A stretch of DNA of 64,000 nt from Planctomycetota bacterium. GTDB lineage: Bacteria > Planctomycetota > Planctomycetia > Planctomycetales > Planctomycetaceae. The notes beneath the pieces were generated by a model. It had not been told where the DNA came from. It searched no databases and worked only from the letters and a program-made list of their open reading frames with translations. A program made the position numbers and the translations under genes. This document shows, in pieces, positions 51,409 to 60,926 of this stretch. The DNA is taken from assembly GCA_016872645.1 (NCBI GenBank), contig VGZH01000012.1:1-64000 (forward strand), in the 5' to 3' direction. Numbering within the stretch: the stretch's first letter is position 1; each line of letters begins with the position of its first letter.

Positions 51409-53934
51409 CTAATTCGCCGCAGCCGGTGCAACCAACTTCACAATCAATTCGGTCTCCGTCCGAATCGGCTGGTTACCAGTGAGCGGATCGGGTGGGCCGG
51501 TGGCGATCAGTTTAATCCCTTTGAGCTCTCCGGCTGCGAAGTTGGCGGGAAAGCGGAGTTCGAGGGCGAAGTCGGTTTGATCGGCTTTCACGGCGGCGTT
51601 GGTGATGGCGACTCCACCGGGCTGGCCGGTGAGCGTCAGGTTCGCGTCCCCTTTGAAGTTCGCGAGCCGTTCGATCTTGCCGGTCACCTTCACGACGGCA
51701 CCGGTCTTTGGATCAATCGTTTGCTCGATCGTGGTGGAACCTGTCAGCTTCACGGCGAGCGGATTGAGTACCGGCAAGCGACGCACCGTCGAGTACGCGG
51801 TTCGCAAGACCGAGTTGCGTTCGGGATTGAGCAGTTCGGCTTTGATGGCGACGTCGCAGGAACTCTCAGGCAAGACCGACGGCACGACGAGCGACAGTTG
51901 GCTCTGGGAATTGGCTTTCGCTTCGGCGTCGCGGACTGCGGCTTCGGCGGCGGTCTTCTTCGTAGTGAGATCGGCGACCTTCGCGTCGGCTGCAACTTTG
52001 GCGTCGCCTTGAGCCGCCGCAGCTTGCTTGGTCGCTTCAGCGAGTTGTGTATTGATCGCGTTCAGCGAGTCGATCGCTGCTTTGACCGGGGGATCGACAG
52101 GGACTTCCACAACTTGCTCCGGTCGCACCGCCAGGATGAGGTTCGGTTGATTGTTGACTCGTGGTTCAAGCTGCGAGGTCACGAACGTCAGCCGTATCGG
52201 GCCGAGCATTCCGCTGGGCCGCACGAACTTCAGAGGGATCGCAGTCTTGCTCATCTGGACCAGTTGCGACATCGGCTGTGCGTCGGCCCAGGCGACTTGA
52301 AACGGCACCGGTTGTTTCGGAGCGGCCGCGATGCCGAACGATTCGCGCAACCACACGGGCGAGCGGTCATCGGCCGGTGCTTCGGTGCGGGCTCGCGCGG
52401 CGATCGCTCCGTCGGGCGATTTCGCGGTGAGCGAAGTCACTGCTTGTGCGATCGCGTCGCCGGTTCCGGTCAGCGTCAGCAATGTCCCGCTGGCTCCGGC
52501 GGAGATGTCGGTCCCCGTTGCAGTGATTCCAGTCGGCAGTTGGCCAAGGCTCAGTTGCAGCGGGCCGTCGTAGCCTTTGCGAGTCACATTCACTTCAAGC
52601 ACTTGCGAGTCACCGCTGGCGATGTTGGCAACATCGGCCTTCGCCGAGACGCTGATCTCCGGCGGCGATTTGTCGCTCGGCATGACGACCAGCCGATAGA
52701 TCGCTTGCTCGTTGGCGATGTCCAGCGAATCGCGCAACGCGAGGATGATCGTGTCGATGTTCGCCGGGACGGTGAACTCCAATCGCGGATCGGTCGAATT
52801 CGGCCCGTCGTCGTTCGTTGCGAGCACTCCGCCGTCCTTGTTGCGAACTTCCAGCACCGCGTCGATGCGAGAACCAATCCGTTCGGCGAAGAGGTCGAAG
52901 GTCAACTTTATTCCCGGTGTGACAATGAAGCGGTACTGATCGAGTTGACCCGGTGCATCGAACCGGCCGTTGATCGCGACCGGGATCGTCGACACAGCCG
53001 GTTCACCGGTGCTGCTGGCTTGATTGGCAACAGGTGATCCGCCCGCCGCCACGATCGCTTCCACCAACTCCGGCAATGGCGACAACAAGACGCTCGGCGG
53101 AGCACCACTGGACGCTTGCGGATTCGGCAGCAACAGCGGGATCACATCGCTGTCGCCGATCGCCTTGAACGACAACTTGGCTCCAGGCGTGGAACCCAAC
53201 AAATCGATCGCGACTTCTTGTCCGCGAGTCACCGCCGCCGGAAACGCCAAGTCAGCGAATTGCCATTGGCCAATCTTAAGCCGAAAGAAACTGACTCCCG
53301 GCGGAGCGTATTGCAGGTCGTGAAGCTCGACCGTGTATTCCCCATCGCGCGGCAGCTTCGCGCTGAGCCGGCAATCTCCCGCCAACGTCCGTGACGGCAT
53401 CGCCCAGGCCACCTGAGTTCGTTGAGCATCGAACAAATGCACGACCGGCCGCAGCTTGCTGCCGAGTCGCTTGGCTTCGATCTCGATCAACACATCGTCA
53501 CCTGCTTTGCCGGTGAACGATGTCTTGGAACTCCCGCTGCCGGGAACCGAACCATGCAGGCTGACCGGCAGCACGGCGACCGTTTGCGAGATCGGCAACT
53601 GCGGCATTCGGTCGAGTGCGACTACGACGCTGTTCGAGACACCTTCGTTCGTTGCCAGTCGCAGTTGTGCAAGTCCGGGAATTGTTTCGTTGGATAACGT
53701 CGCCGTCAGCACGATTCGATTCGCGTTGCTCTGCTTGTCATCAAGCGTCACGGCCACGGCGTTCGCACCAAGCAACAACTTCGGAGCCGGCAGCAAGTCG
53801 ACTCCATCAATCGTCACGACCGTCGGCTGCCCGATCTGCAACCCGCGCACGTTGACGCTGCGAATTTCCGGTGGGCGAGCGAACGCCGTCGAAGTGATGA
53901 GCGCAATGATCAGGAACGTGACGAGGCGAGGCAT
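51409..53934 (-). CDS. Secreted beta-rich protein with pre-peptidase-like domains
   Basis: 841 aa from MPRLVTFLII with AAAGG upstream. Signal peptide to STAFA. Several IPT/PPC-like beta domains (for example GRFDAPGQLDQYRFIVTPGIKLTFDLFAERIGSRIDAVLEV), and a coiled, Ala/Asp/Lys-rich segment (~650-690). The ORF-track version adds 54 residues translated from a REP pair and is rejected. Middle gene of the DUF1501 - this - PSD1 operon; a typical planctomycete trio. Confidence 0.82.
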   Translation of the reverse strand: MPRLVTFLIIALITSTAFARPPEIRSVNVRGLQIGQPTVVTIDGVDLLPAPKLLLGANAVAVTLDDKQSNANRIVLTATLSNETIPGLAQLRLATNEGVSNSVVVALDRMPQLPISQTVAVLPVSLHGSVPGSGSSKTSFTGKAGDDVLIEIEAKRLGSKLRPVVHLFDAQRTQVAWAMPSRTLAGDCRLSAKLPRDGEYTVELHDLQYAPPGVSFFRLKIGQWQFADLAFPAAVTRGQEVAIDLLGSTPGAKLSFKAIGDSDVIPLLLPNPQASSGAPPSVLLSPLPELVEAIVAAGGSPVANQASSTGEPAVSTIPVAINGRFDAPGQLDQYRFIVTPGIKLTFDLFAERIGSRIDAVLEVRNKDGGVLATNDDGPNSTDPRLEFTVPANIDTIILALRDSLDIANEQAIYRLVVMPSDKSPPEISVSAKADVANIASGDSQVLEVNVTRKGYDGPLQLSLGQLPTGITATGTDISAGASGTLLTLTGTGDAIAQAVTSLTAKSPDGAIAARARTEAPADDRSPVWLRESFGIAAAPKQPVPFQVAWADAQPMSQLVQMSKTAIPLKFVRPSGMLGPIRLTFVTSQLEPRVNNQPNLILAVRPEQVVEVPVDPPVKAAIDSLNAINTQLAEATKQAAAAQGDAKVAADAKVADLTTKKTAAEAAVRDAEAKANSQSQLSLVVPSVLPESSCDVAIKAELLNPERNSVLRTAYSTVRRLPVLNPLAVKLTGSTTIEQTIDPKTGAVVKVTGKIERLANFKGDANLTLTGQPGGVAITNAAVKADQTDFALELRFPANFAAGELKGIKLIATGPPDPLTGNQPIRTETELIVKLVAPAAAN

Positions 53935-53941
53935 GACGACC

Positions 53942-54097
53942 TTTGGAGTGCGGCGATGTATCGCCGCTTTCACTTTCGGCGAAGCCGCTTTGTTTTCGCG
54001 GAAAAATGCCGAATGAATTTGGGTGAGGCTTATTGGCGGGAAAATGGAAAGCGGCTCCGTCGCGATCCAAAGCGGCGATGCATCGCCGCACTCCAAA
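53942..54097. repeat. REP pair, GGAG family variant (GCGGCGAT hairpin)
   Basis: Arms GGAGTGCGGCGATGTATCGCCGC and the inverted GCGGCGATGCATCGCCGCACTCC. The outer edge merges with the AAAGG ribosome-binding site of the 841-aa gene; the other edge touches the DUF1501 stop. Confidence 0.82.
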
Positions 54098-54098
54098 A

Positions 54099-55484
54099 TT
54101 ATCCAAACAACTGCTGAATCGGTTCCGCTTCGACCAATCGAATTGGGCGGTTGCCGGGGCCGGGCATCATGGTGGTTTCCAGGTCGATGCCCATCGCGTG
54201 GTAGATCGAGGCGAGGATTTGCGGCGGTTCGATTGGGTTATTTTGCGGGCGGGCTCCTTGTTTGTCGGAGGAGCCGATGACTTGGCCCCCTTTGATGTTT
54301 GCGCCGGCCATGAAATTGGTCCAGACGCCGGGGTGGTGGTCTCGGCCGCCGCGAGGGTTCAGAGACGGCGTTCGACCAAACTCACTCAGAACACAAACCG
54401 CGGTGTCATTCAACAAGCCGCGGTAAGAAAGATCTTCGATTAGCGCCGTGAAGGCCCAGTCGAATTGCGGGCAGAGGAGGCGTTCGTAGTCGGCGTAGGT
54501 ATTGTTCAAGCCGCCGCCGTCGGCGTGCATGTCCCAGCAGGAGATGCCGAAGACGGTGTCGAAGTGGTTGATGGTGACGTAGCGGCAGCCGCGTTCGATC
54601 AGCCGCCGAGCCATCAGGCAGCTTTGGCCCAGCGAGTTCTGGCCGTAGCGGTCGCGGAGCTTCGGCGTCTCTTGCGTGAGGTCGAAGGCTTGCTTGGCTT
54701 CGGGCGAGGTCAGCAGGTTGAAGGCTCGCGCGTAGGCCGTGTCGCGGCCCACCTCCGGGTTGGTTTCGGCTTTGCGTTGCACCTCGTCGATCTGCGAGAG
54801 GAGTTGCTTGCGAGCGTTCAGCCGGAACTCGGTCTGCCCGGCGGGAGGTTGCAGGTCCGAGACCTTGAAGTCCGAGCGAGCCGGATCGGAGCCGAGGAAG
54901 AACGGCTCGTGCCCGCTGCCGAGATACGCGGCCGTCTGCCCGTGGAGCGGCCCGGCTCCGGTGTTGCCGATCTTGTACGGCAGGATGACCGACGCTGGCA
55001 GCGTGCCGCGATTGCCGAAGACTCGCGAGATCACCGAGCCGCTGTACGGCTTCATGCTGTCCGGGTTGAAGTCGTGCCCGGTCATCATCCACCGCTGGCC
55101 ATTCTCGTGAGTCGCTCCCGTCTTGTGATGCAGACTGCGAATCAACGCGACCTTGTCCATCATCCGAGCCATCAACGGAAAGTGCTCGCAAATTTGAATG
55201 CCGGAGACGTTCGTGTCGATCGGCCTGAACTTCCCCCGAATCTCCGCCGGAGCCTCCGGCTTCATGTCCCACGTATCCAATTGCCCCGGCGATCCGACTA
55301 AGAAAATCGTGATGCAGTTGCGAATCTTCTGCTGAGCCTGATCGACCGCCCCACTCGCCTCAAGCGACATCCAACTCGGCAGCGACAAGCCAACGAGTCC
55401 CGCCGACCCAGCCTGCAAGAAACTGCGCCGAGTCGATCCGTGACCATCACAGAGCGAAACTTTTTCATTGCCGATACCAAGCAT
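54099..55484 (-). CDS. DUF1501 protein, Tat-exported
   Basis: 461 aa from MLGIGNEKVS with GGAG 6 nt upstream. Twin-arginine signal STRRSFLQAG. DUF1501 body: FLVGSPGQLDTWDMKPEAP, IRSLHHKTGATHENGQRW, NHFDTVFGISCWDMHADGG, AVCVLSEFGRTPSLNPRGG, GRDHHPGVWTNFMAGAN. First gene of the trio with the 841-aa and 834-aa proteins. Confidence 0.9.
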   Translation of the reverse strand: MLGIGNEKVSLCDGHGSTRRSFLQAGSAGLVGLSLPSWMSLEASGAVDQAQQKIRNCITIFLVGSPGQLDTWDMKPEAPAEIRGKFRPIDTNVSGIQICEHFPLMARMMDKVALIRSLHHKTGATHENGQRWMMTGHDFNPDSMKPYSGSVISRVFGNRGTLPASVILPYKIGNTGAGPLHGQTAAYLGSGHEPFFLGSDPARSDFKVSDLQPPAGQTEFRLNARKQLLSQIDEVQRKAETNPEVGRDTAYARAFNLLTSPEAKQAFDLTQETPKLRDRYGQNSLGQSCLMARRLIERGCRYVTINHFDTVFGISCWDMHADGGGLNNTYADYERLLCPQFDWAFTALIEDLSYRGLLNDTAVCVLSEFGRTPSLNPRGGRDHHPGVWTNFMAGANIKGGQVIGSSDKQGARPQNNPIEPPQILASIYHAMGIDLETTMMPGPGNRPIRLVEAEPIQQLFG

Positions 55485-55706
55485 GGCGGTCTCCTGATCC
55501 CGTAGTCGTTGTGACAGGTGGGTTTGTCTGGCTATTTCGTTTGTTGGATTACGTCGATCTTTCTTCCATTCAGGCTGCAAGAGTGACAGCTTGCCATCGT
55601 CTTGTTCTTTCGAATCGATTCAACGCTGCAACGGACGCATCGCTTATCGACGGAAGCGGAGTAAGGTCAGCCACCGCCGGCTATTCGTGAATCACGTCAC
55701 ATCATC

Positions 55707-55728
55707 GGCAGGCAGGAGCCTGCCCTAC
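55707..55728 (-). repeat. Single REP, GTAG family (GGCAGGC hairpin)
   Basis: On the minus strand GTAG plus GGCAGGC-TCCT-GCCTGCC, 9 bases past the stop of the 102-aa gene. Confidence 0.7.
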
Positions 55729-55737
55729 TCAAATTTG

Positions 55738-56046
55738 TTACCCGACTGTGTAGGCCACTTTGTTCGAGACCTCGACGAACTTGCTCTGCGTGAAGTTGCC
55801 ATCTTTGTCTTTGGCATAGCCGTCGTACTTAAACATCTGCAGAACAACTTCGTATTGGCCGGGAGTCGTGTCGGGGTGCTCGTACGAGGCGTCCGAGCGG
55901 GCGGGGACTTGAGCCACCACTTGCCCGTTGCGACGGACCTCCCACACCAACTGCGATCCCCAATCGTTCGTGACGTCGCCGCGCGTCAGCTTGCGGCCTG
56001 CGAGTTGGATCTCGGCTTTCGGAGTTCCTTCAAACTTCTGGTCCAT
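55738..56046 (-). CDS. Small beta-rich protein, unknown
   Basis: 102 aa from MDQKFEGTPK with GGGAGG 6 nt upstream. No signal peptide. The sequence (SQLVWEVRRNGQVVAQVPARSD, PGQYEVVLQMFKYDGYAKDKDGNF) suggests an Ig-like or fibronectin-like beta sandwich. The ORF-track 150-aa version extends into the upstream repeat and is rejected. Confidence 0.6.
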   Translation of the reverse strand: MDQKFEGTPKAEIQLAGRKLTRGDVTNDWGSQLVWEVRRNGQVVAQVPARSDASYEHPDTTPGQYEVVLQMFKYDGYAKDKDGNFTQSKFVEVSNKVAYTVG

Positions 56047-56346
56047 GTCTGCCTCCCGAAGAGTGGCGATTGACTCGACATTTCGTTTCACCGCGACTTC
56101 CGCGGAGCGCGGGCCAGACGCGCTCCTCGGAAGTTGGGGTGAACGACAACATATCAAAGTCAACTGGTGTGACCAAGCAGGAATCCGCATGCTCCTGCCC
56201 GGCCGATGGCTGTAGGCCGAAATCCGATGGCCGTGAACTTTTTTACTTCGTCGCGACGAAATAGGAACTTTGGCTTTCGGCTCACGGCGATCGGCCGAGC
56301 GTTCGCGTTGGCTGTCATCGATGTGGCGGCGTGATATGCTCGGTTC
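56047..56346. other. 300-base divergent promoter region with hairpin element
   Basis: Between the small beta-rich gene and hisC. It holds a second GCCGTGAGCC-type inverted repeat (about 56205-56305) around a TTCGTCGCGACGAA palindrome. No gene seen. Confidence 0.5.
56205..56305. repeat. Inverted repeat with GGCCGTGAA / TTTCGGCTCACGG words
   Basis: Arms GGCTGTAGGCCGAAATCCGATGGCCGTGAAC and TTTGGCTTTCGGCTCACGGCGATCGGCCGA, around TTCGTCGCGACGAA. Same word family as 46886-46976. Confidence 0.6.
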
Positions 56347-57426
56347 ATGTCATTCATCCGACCTGATATCGACCGCATTGATGGCTACGTTCCGGGCGAG
56401 CAACCGCAGGACTCCGGCTGGACGAAGCTCAACACCAACGAGAACCCGTACCCGCCGTCCCCGCGAGTCGCTGAGGCGATCACGCGCGCGGCCAACGGGC
56501 GGCTGAATGTGTATCCCGACCCGCTTGGCACGCAGGTTCGTAAGCAAATCGCCGAGCTGTTCCACGTCGATCCCGACTGGGTCATCCCTGCCAACGGCAG
56601 CGACGAGAACCTGACGATCATCACCCGCACGTTCTGCGACGCGACCGACCTCGTCGCGTATCCGTACCCCAGCTACATCCTCTATGAGTCGCTGGCCGAC
56701 ATACAGGGAGCCAAGCACGAACGGATTCTGCTCAACCCCGATTGGTCGTGGAATTGGCGAGTTGCCGAACCAATCATCCAACGAGCGAAGGTCTTGTTTG
56801 TTCCGAATCCGAACTCGCCGTCGGGCAATCGTTGGCCGCCGATCGACATCGTCAAACTTGTACCGCCAAACGGAGTGCTGGTGCTCGACGGAGCATACGC
56901 TGACTTCGCCGACGAACCTTCTAAAGCCGAGTTCTTGAGTCACGAACGGCTCGGCCGCCGCATCATCGTCACGCGCACGCTCAGCAAGAGTTACAGCCTC
57001 GCCGGTATCCGCTCCGGTTTCGCGATTGCGCATCCCGATTTGATTACGGCGATGCGGAAGGTCAAAGACAGCTACAACTGCGACAGCCTGACGCTTGCCG
57101 GGACGTTGGCCGCGTTGCAGGATCAGGATTGGATGCTCGCCAACGTTGCCCGCATCCAAGCAACTCGTGCCCGTTTAACGACCGCGTTGCAGCAACTTGG
57201 GTTCGAGGTCGTTCCCAGCCAGGCGAATTTCGTCTGGGCCACGCGAGCGACGAGAAACCACAAAGAGATTTACGAGAGCCTCAAGTCTCAGAAGATCCTC
57301 GTCCGCTACATGCGCTTCCCGGATGTGCCGTTCGCGCCGAACGGGCTGCTCGACGGTCTCCGAATCACCGTCGGCACGGACGCCGAAATTGATCGGTTCT
57401 TGGAAGTCCTCAAGGCGTTGGTCTAA
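56347..57426 (+). CDS. hisC: Histidinol-phosphate aminotransferase
   Basis: 359 aa, family length. LNTNENPYPPSPRVAEAI, NGSDENLTIITRTF, PYPSYILY, VPNPNSPSGN, LDGAYADFAD and the Schiff-base Lys in RTLSKSYSLAGIRSGFAI. Converts imidazole acetol phosphate to histidinol phosphate. No other his genes are near; no clear Shine-Dalgarno. Confidence 0.92.
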   Translation: MSFIRPDIDRIDGYVPGEQPQDSGWTKLNTNENPYPPSPRVAEAITRAANGRLNVYPDPLGTQVRKQIAELFHVDPDWVIPANGSDENLTIITRTFCDATDLVAYPYPSYILYESLADIQGAKHERILLNPDWSWNWRVAEPIIQRAKVLFVPNPNSPSGNRWPPIDIVKLVPPNGVLVLDGAYADFADEPSKAEFLSHERLGRRIIVTRTLSKSYSLAGIRSGFAIAHPDLITAMRKVKDSYNCDSLTLAGTLAALQDQDWMLANVARIQATRARLTTALQQLGFEVVPSQANFVWATRATRNHKEIYESLKSQKILVRYMRFPDVPFAPNGLLDGLRITVGTDAEIDRFLEVLKALV

Positions 57427-57450
57427 GCTGTCTTCCAAAGGATCTTGTTG

Positions 57451-57510
57451 TCATCTCTGTGCTCTCCGTGTTTCAAAACAGTTTCAACACAGAGACACAG
57501 AGGGCGCGGA
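57451..57510. repeat. Inverted CTCTGTG / CACAGAG repeat
   Basis: CATCTCTGTGCTCTCCGTG and the inverted CAACACAGAGACACAGAGG, in the short gap between hisC and the PSD1 gene. Confidence 0.6.
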
Positions 57511-57538
57511 GTATATCGCGACCGGTGGAGTTGGGCCG

Positions 57539-60500
57539 ATGCGAGTGGTGCCTCAGTTTCTTCTAATACTCAACGTCTTCGCACTGACGGGTTTCGCACC
57601 GGCAGACGAACCGCAGTCGGTTGAGTTTTTTGAGAAGCGCATTCGGCCATTGTTCGCGGCCCGATGCTTCGATTGCCACGGGGCTGACCAAGCCGAAAGC
57701 GAACTGCGGCTCGATTCGCGAGCGGACATGCTGGAAGGTGGTTCGCGCGGGGCGGCGCTTATGCCCGGTGATCCCGACAAGAGCCTGCTGATTCGAGCGG
57801 TCAATCACGCCGACACGCTGGCGATGCCTCCCAAAGAAAAGCTGTCGCAGCGTGAGATCAACGACCTGACCGCGTGGGTCAAGGCCGGTGCGGTTTGGCC
57901 GGAAGGCGACAAACCAAAAGCTGCGACGAAGAAGCCGAATGCAAAAGCGGCGGCGACCGCGATGCAGTTCACTGACGAGCAAAAAAACTTCTGGGCGTTT
58001 CAGCCGATGACCGTGCCCCCTGTTCCCAAAATCCAAAATCAAAAAACAAAAATCGAAACTCCCATCGACCGCTTCATTGTCAGCGAACTCGAAACACGCG
58101 GCTTGCAGCCGGCTGACCTCGCCGACAAACGAACGCTGATTCGTCGGGCGACCTTTGATTTGATCGGCATCCCGCCGACGCCAGATGAAGTGGCTGAGTT
58201 TCTGGCCGACAACGAACCGGATGCATTTCCGCGCGTGATCGATCGGTTGCTGGCATCGCCCCGTTACGGCGAACGTTGGGGGCGGCATTGGCTCGACGTC
58301 GCGCGGTACGGTGACTCGAACGGGCTGGATGAGAATCTCGCGCACGCGAATGCGTTTCGTTATCGCGACTGGGTGATCTCGGCCTTTAATCGAGACCTGC
58401 CGTATGACGAATTCGTCCGCGAACAAATCGCCGGGGACTTGTTGCCGCCTGACGGCGATCCGAACGATCCGGTCGTCGCGGCTCGGCAAAACGATCGGCT
58501 GACGGCGACAGGATTCCTCGTCATTGGAGCGAAGATGCTGGCCGAGGACGATCCGCTCAAAATGCAGATGGACATCGTTGATGAGCAAGTCGACACGATC
58601 GGCAAGGCGTTCATGGGGCTGACGCTGGGGTGCGCTCGCTGTCACGACCACAAGTACGACCCGATCCCGATGGCCGATTACTACTCGCTGGCCGGCATCT
58701 TCAAAAGTACGAAGACGATGAACAACTTCAGCGTCGTCGCGCAGTGGCAAGAGCGTCCGCTGGCCTCGCCCGCTGTGTTGCAGCAGATCTCTGAGCAAAA
58801 ACAGCACATCGCCGCGAAGCAGGGCGAGGTCAATCAACTCGTCGCGAAGTCGAACGAGCAGTTGCTCGACGAAGCCCGCGCGCGAGTTGCCGAGTACGTC
58901 CAGGCTGCCGCTCGCGAGATTTATCTCGACAAGACGTCCCGCTCGTTCGGTGCCGAGTTCGACAAGCGAGCCGACAAGACCGCTCCTCCGCCCGACGGCG
59001 TGCAGATCATCGAGGCGGAGAACTATCAGCGCGGCAACGCAATCAAGCTGAGCACCGGTTACGGCGAGGGGATCGGTGTGATCCTCAGCAACGGCAACGG
59101 CGAATGGACCGCCGAGTACGATGTCACCGTTCCGACCGCCGGGATTTATCAAATCGAAGTGCGCTACGCCGCCGCCGACTCGCGGCCGACGCAGTTGTCG
59201 CTCAACGGAAACGTCCTGAAGCCCGACGCTCTGCGCGACGTGACCGGAAGCTGGCACCCTGACACGCAACGCTGGCACGTCGAAGGGAGTCATGAATTTA
59301 AAGCCGGCGCCAACGTCATCCGCCTCTTCCGCCGCCCGCCGCTGCCGCACATCGACAAACTGCTGATCGCGCGTGTTTTCAGCAGCACGGCCCAAGCCGC
59401 CGGTCGTGGACCGGACAAACTCGATCAGTCAGCGGTGGCTAGTGCCGCGCCGCTCAGTCCGTTGCGTCCAGCGTTCATTTCACAATGGCGGCGACTGCTT
59501 GAGAAAACGCTCGACGACGCGACCACTCCATTTGCCGACTGGCGAGCGTTACTGATGTCGCTCGAACAGGCCGACGCCGCAAAGCGCATCGAAGCCGCAC
59601 CGTCGTTGTTGTCGCTCGCCGACAAAATAGCTTCCGAGTTGTCTGCCGTGCTCACCGCGTGGAAGGAATTGAAAGCGACCGATGCCGGAAAATCCGCGAC
59701 CGAACTGCCGGACGTTCGGCAAGAGACGCTTCGCAAACTGTTGTTCAACACCGTCGAAAGCTCGCCGTTCGCGTTGCCGAAGAATGCCGAAGAGTATTTC
59801 GCTGACGATGCCAAGACGTCACTCAAGTCACGGCGCGACGAAATCAAGCAACTGGAAGCCGCGATGCCGAAGCTCCCCGAAGTCATGGCGGTCAGCGAGG
59901 GAGTCATCGAAGACCTGCCACTCCACCTGCGGGGCAACCATACGACGTTGGCGAAGGACAAGCAGCCGCGGCGCTTTCCACGCATCATCGCGGGAGAACA
60001 ACAGAAGGCACTCGCCGCTGACCGCAGCGGCCGCCTCGAGTTCGCTCGCTGGCTCACGGAACCAACGCACCCGCTGACCGCTCGCGTCGCGGTGAATCGC
60101 ATTTGGCAAGGTCACTTCGGCGAGGCGTTTGTGCGTTCCCCCGATAACTTCGGACTGCTCGGAGACAAGCCGACGCATCCTGAACTGCTCGAATGGATCA
60201 GCCAGCGATTCATCGCTGCGGGCTGGTCGATGAAGTTGTTGCACCGCGAAGTCATGCTTTCATCGGCGTATCAAATGCAGACGACGTTCAGCGAAGCGGC
60301 GTTCCTGGCCGATCCCGACAATCGGCTATGGTGGCGACGCAATCGCCGACGGCTGGAAGTCGAAGCGATCCGCGATTCGTTGCTGGCGGTGAGCGGCCGG
60401 CTTGAGAATTCGATGGGCGGTACATTGCTGCCGTCACCGAATCGAGGCTACGTCACCGGCACGGCCAATAATTATCCGCAGATTTACAACTCGAATCGCC

Positions 60501-60901
60501 GGTCGGTGTATCTGCCTGTAATCCGCAGTGCCCTGTACGAGCTGTATCAGGTCTTCGACTTCGCGGAACCCAGCGTGATGAACGGCAAACGGGACTCGAC
60601 GACCATCGCGACTCAAGCACTCTTCATGCTCAATAGCCAAATTGTCGCCGAGCAAGCTCGCGAGCTGGCACTGCAGCTTCTCGCGCAGCCAGACCTCGAT
60701 GACTCTGCCCGCATCCGCAAAGTGTTTTTCACCTGCTATCAGCGCGAGCCGCTCTCGTCAGAGACGAGCCGCAGCCTGGACCTCCTGAATCGACTCGAAG
60801 CCGCGCAGCCCGAGGCTGCTCCCGCCGACCGCCGGCTCGCCGCCTGGCGCGGCCTCTGCCGCACACTGCTGGCCGCGAACGAGTTTCTATTTGTCGAGTG
60901 A
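57539..60901 (+). CDS. PSD1/DUF1549-DUF1553 protein with CBM-like domain
   Basis: 1120 aa from MRVVPQFLL with GGTGGAG upstream; the ORF-track start overlaps hisC and is rejected. Signal peptide to APADE. Planctomycete cytochrome c (ARCFDCHGADQAESELRLDSR), DUF1549 (PIDRFIVSELETRGLQPA ... RHWLDVARYGDSNG), CARCHDHKYDPIP, a CBM6/35-like insert (VQIIEAENYQRGNAI ... YQIEVRYAAADSRPTQLSLNG), then DUF1553 (NRIWQGHFGEAFVRSPDNFG). The linker PKIQNQKTKIETP is translated from a 7-bp repeat. Confidence 0.9.
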   Translation: MRVVPQFLLILNVFALTGFAPADEPQSVEFFEKRIRPLFAARCFDCHGADQAESELRLDSRADMLEGGSRGAALMPGDPDKSLLIRAVNHADTLAMPPKEKLSQREINDLTAWVKAGAVWPEGDKPKAATKKPNAKAAATAMQFTDEQKNFWAFQPMTVPPVPKIQNQKTKIETPIDRFIVSELETRGLQPADLADKRTLIRRATFDLIGIPPTPDEVAEFLADNEPDAFPRVIDRLLASPRYGERWGRHWLDVARYGDSNGLDENLAHANAFRYRDWVISAFNRDLPYDEFVREQIAGDLLPPDGDPNDPVVAARQNDRLTATGFLVIGAKMLAEDDPLKMQMDIVDEQVDTIGKAFMGLTLGCARCHDHKYDPIPMADYYSLAGIFKSTKTMNNFSVVAQWQERPLASPAVLQQISEQKQHIAAKQGEVNQLVAKSNEQLLDEARARVAEYVQAAAREIYLDKTSRSFGAEFDKRADKTAPPPDGVQIIEAENYQRGNAIKLSTGYGEGIGVILSNGNGEWTAEYDVTVPTAGIYQIEVRYAAADSRPTQLSLNGNVLKPDALRDVTGSWHPDTQRWHVEGSHEFKAGANVIRLFRRPPLPHIDKLLIARVFSSTAQAAGRGPDKLDQSAVASAAPLSPLRPAFISQWRRLLEKTLDDATTPFADWRALLMSLEQADAAKRIEAAPSLLSLADKIASELSAVLTAWKELKATDAGKSATELPDVRQETLRKLLFNTVESSPFALPKNAEEYFADDAKTSLKSRRDEIKQLEAAMPKLPEVMAVSEGVIEDLPLHLRGNHTTLAKDKQPRRFPRIIAGEQQKALAADRSGRLEFARWLTEPTHPLTARVAVNRIWQGHFGEAFVRSPDNFGLLGDKPTHPELLEWISQRFIAAGWSMKLLHREVMLSSAYQMQTTFSEAAFLADPDNRLWWRRNRRRLEVEAIRDSLLAVSGRLENSMGGTLLPSPNRGYVTGTANNYPQIYNSNRRSVYLPVIRSALYELYQVFDFAEPSVMNGKRDSTTIATQALFMLNSQIVAEQARELALQLLAQPDLDDSARIRKVFFTCYQREPLSSETSRSLDLLNRLEAAQPEAAPADRRLAAWRGLCRTLLAANEFLFVE
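58025..58059. repeat. In-frame 7-bp tandem repeat in PSD1 gene
   Basis: CCCAAAA, TCCAAAA, TCAAAAA, ACAAAAA, TCGAAAC in exact 7-bp phase, encoding the KIQNQKTKI linker before the DUF1549 domain. Same word family as the tRNA-array spacers at 13451 and 13723. Confidence 0.8.
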
Positions 60902-60926
60902 AACTGGCGATTCGTGGATGGCGTTC

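Noticed and set aside
53935-54096. 54-residue N-terminal extension of the 841-aa protein in the ORF track
   Set aside because: Encoded entirely by a REP pair; the downstream Met begins a signal peptide and has an AAAGG ribosome-binding site.
57563-59395. 610-aa minus-strand ORF opposite the CBM-type PSD1 gene
   Set aside because: High-GC antisense ORF in the shadow of a clear PSD1 gene; Arg/His-rich, no recognisable domain.
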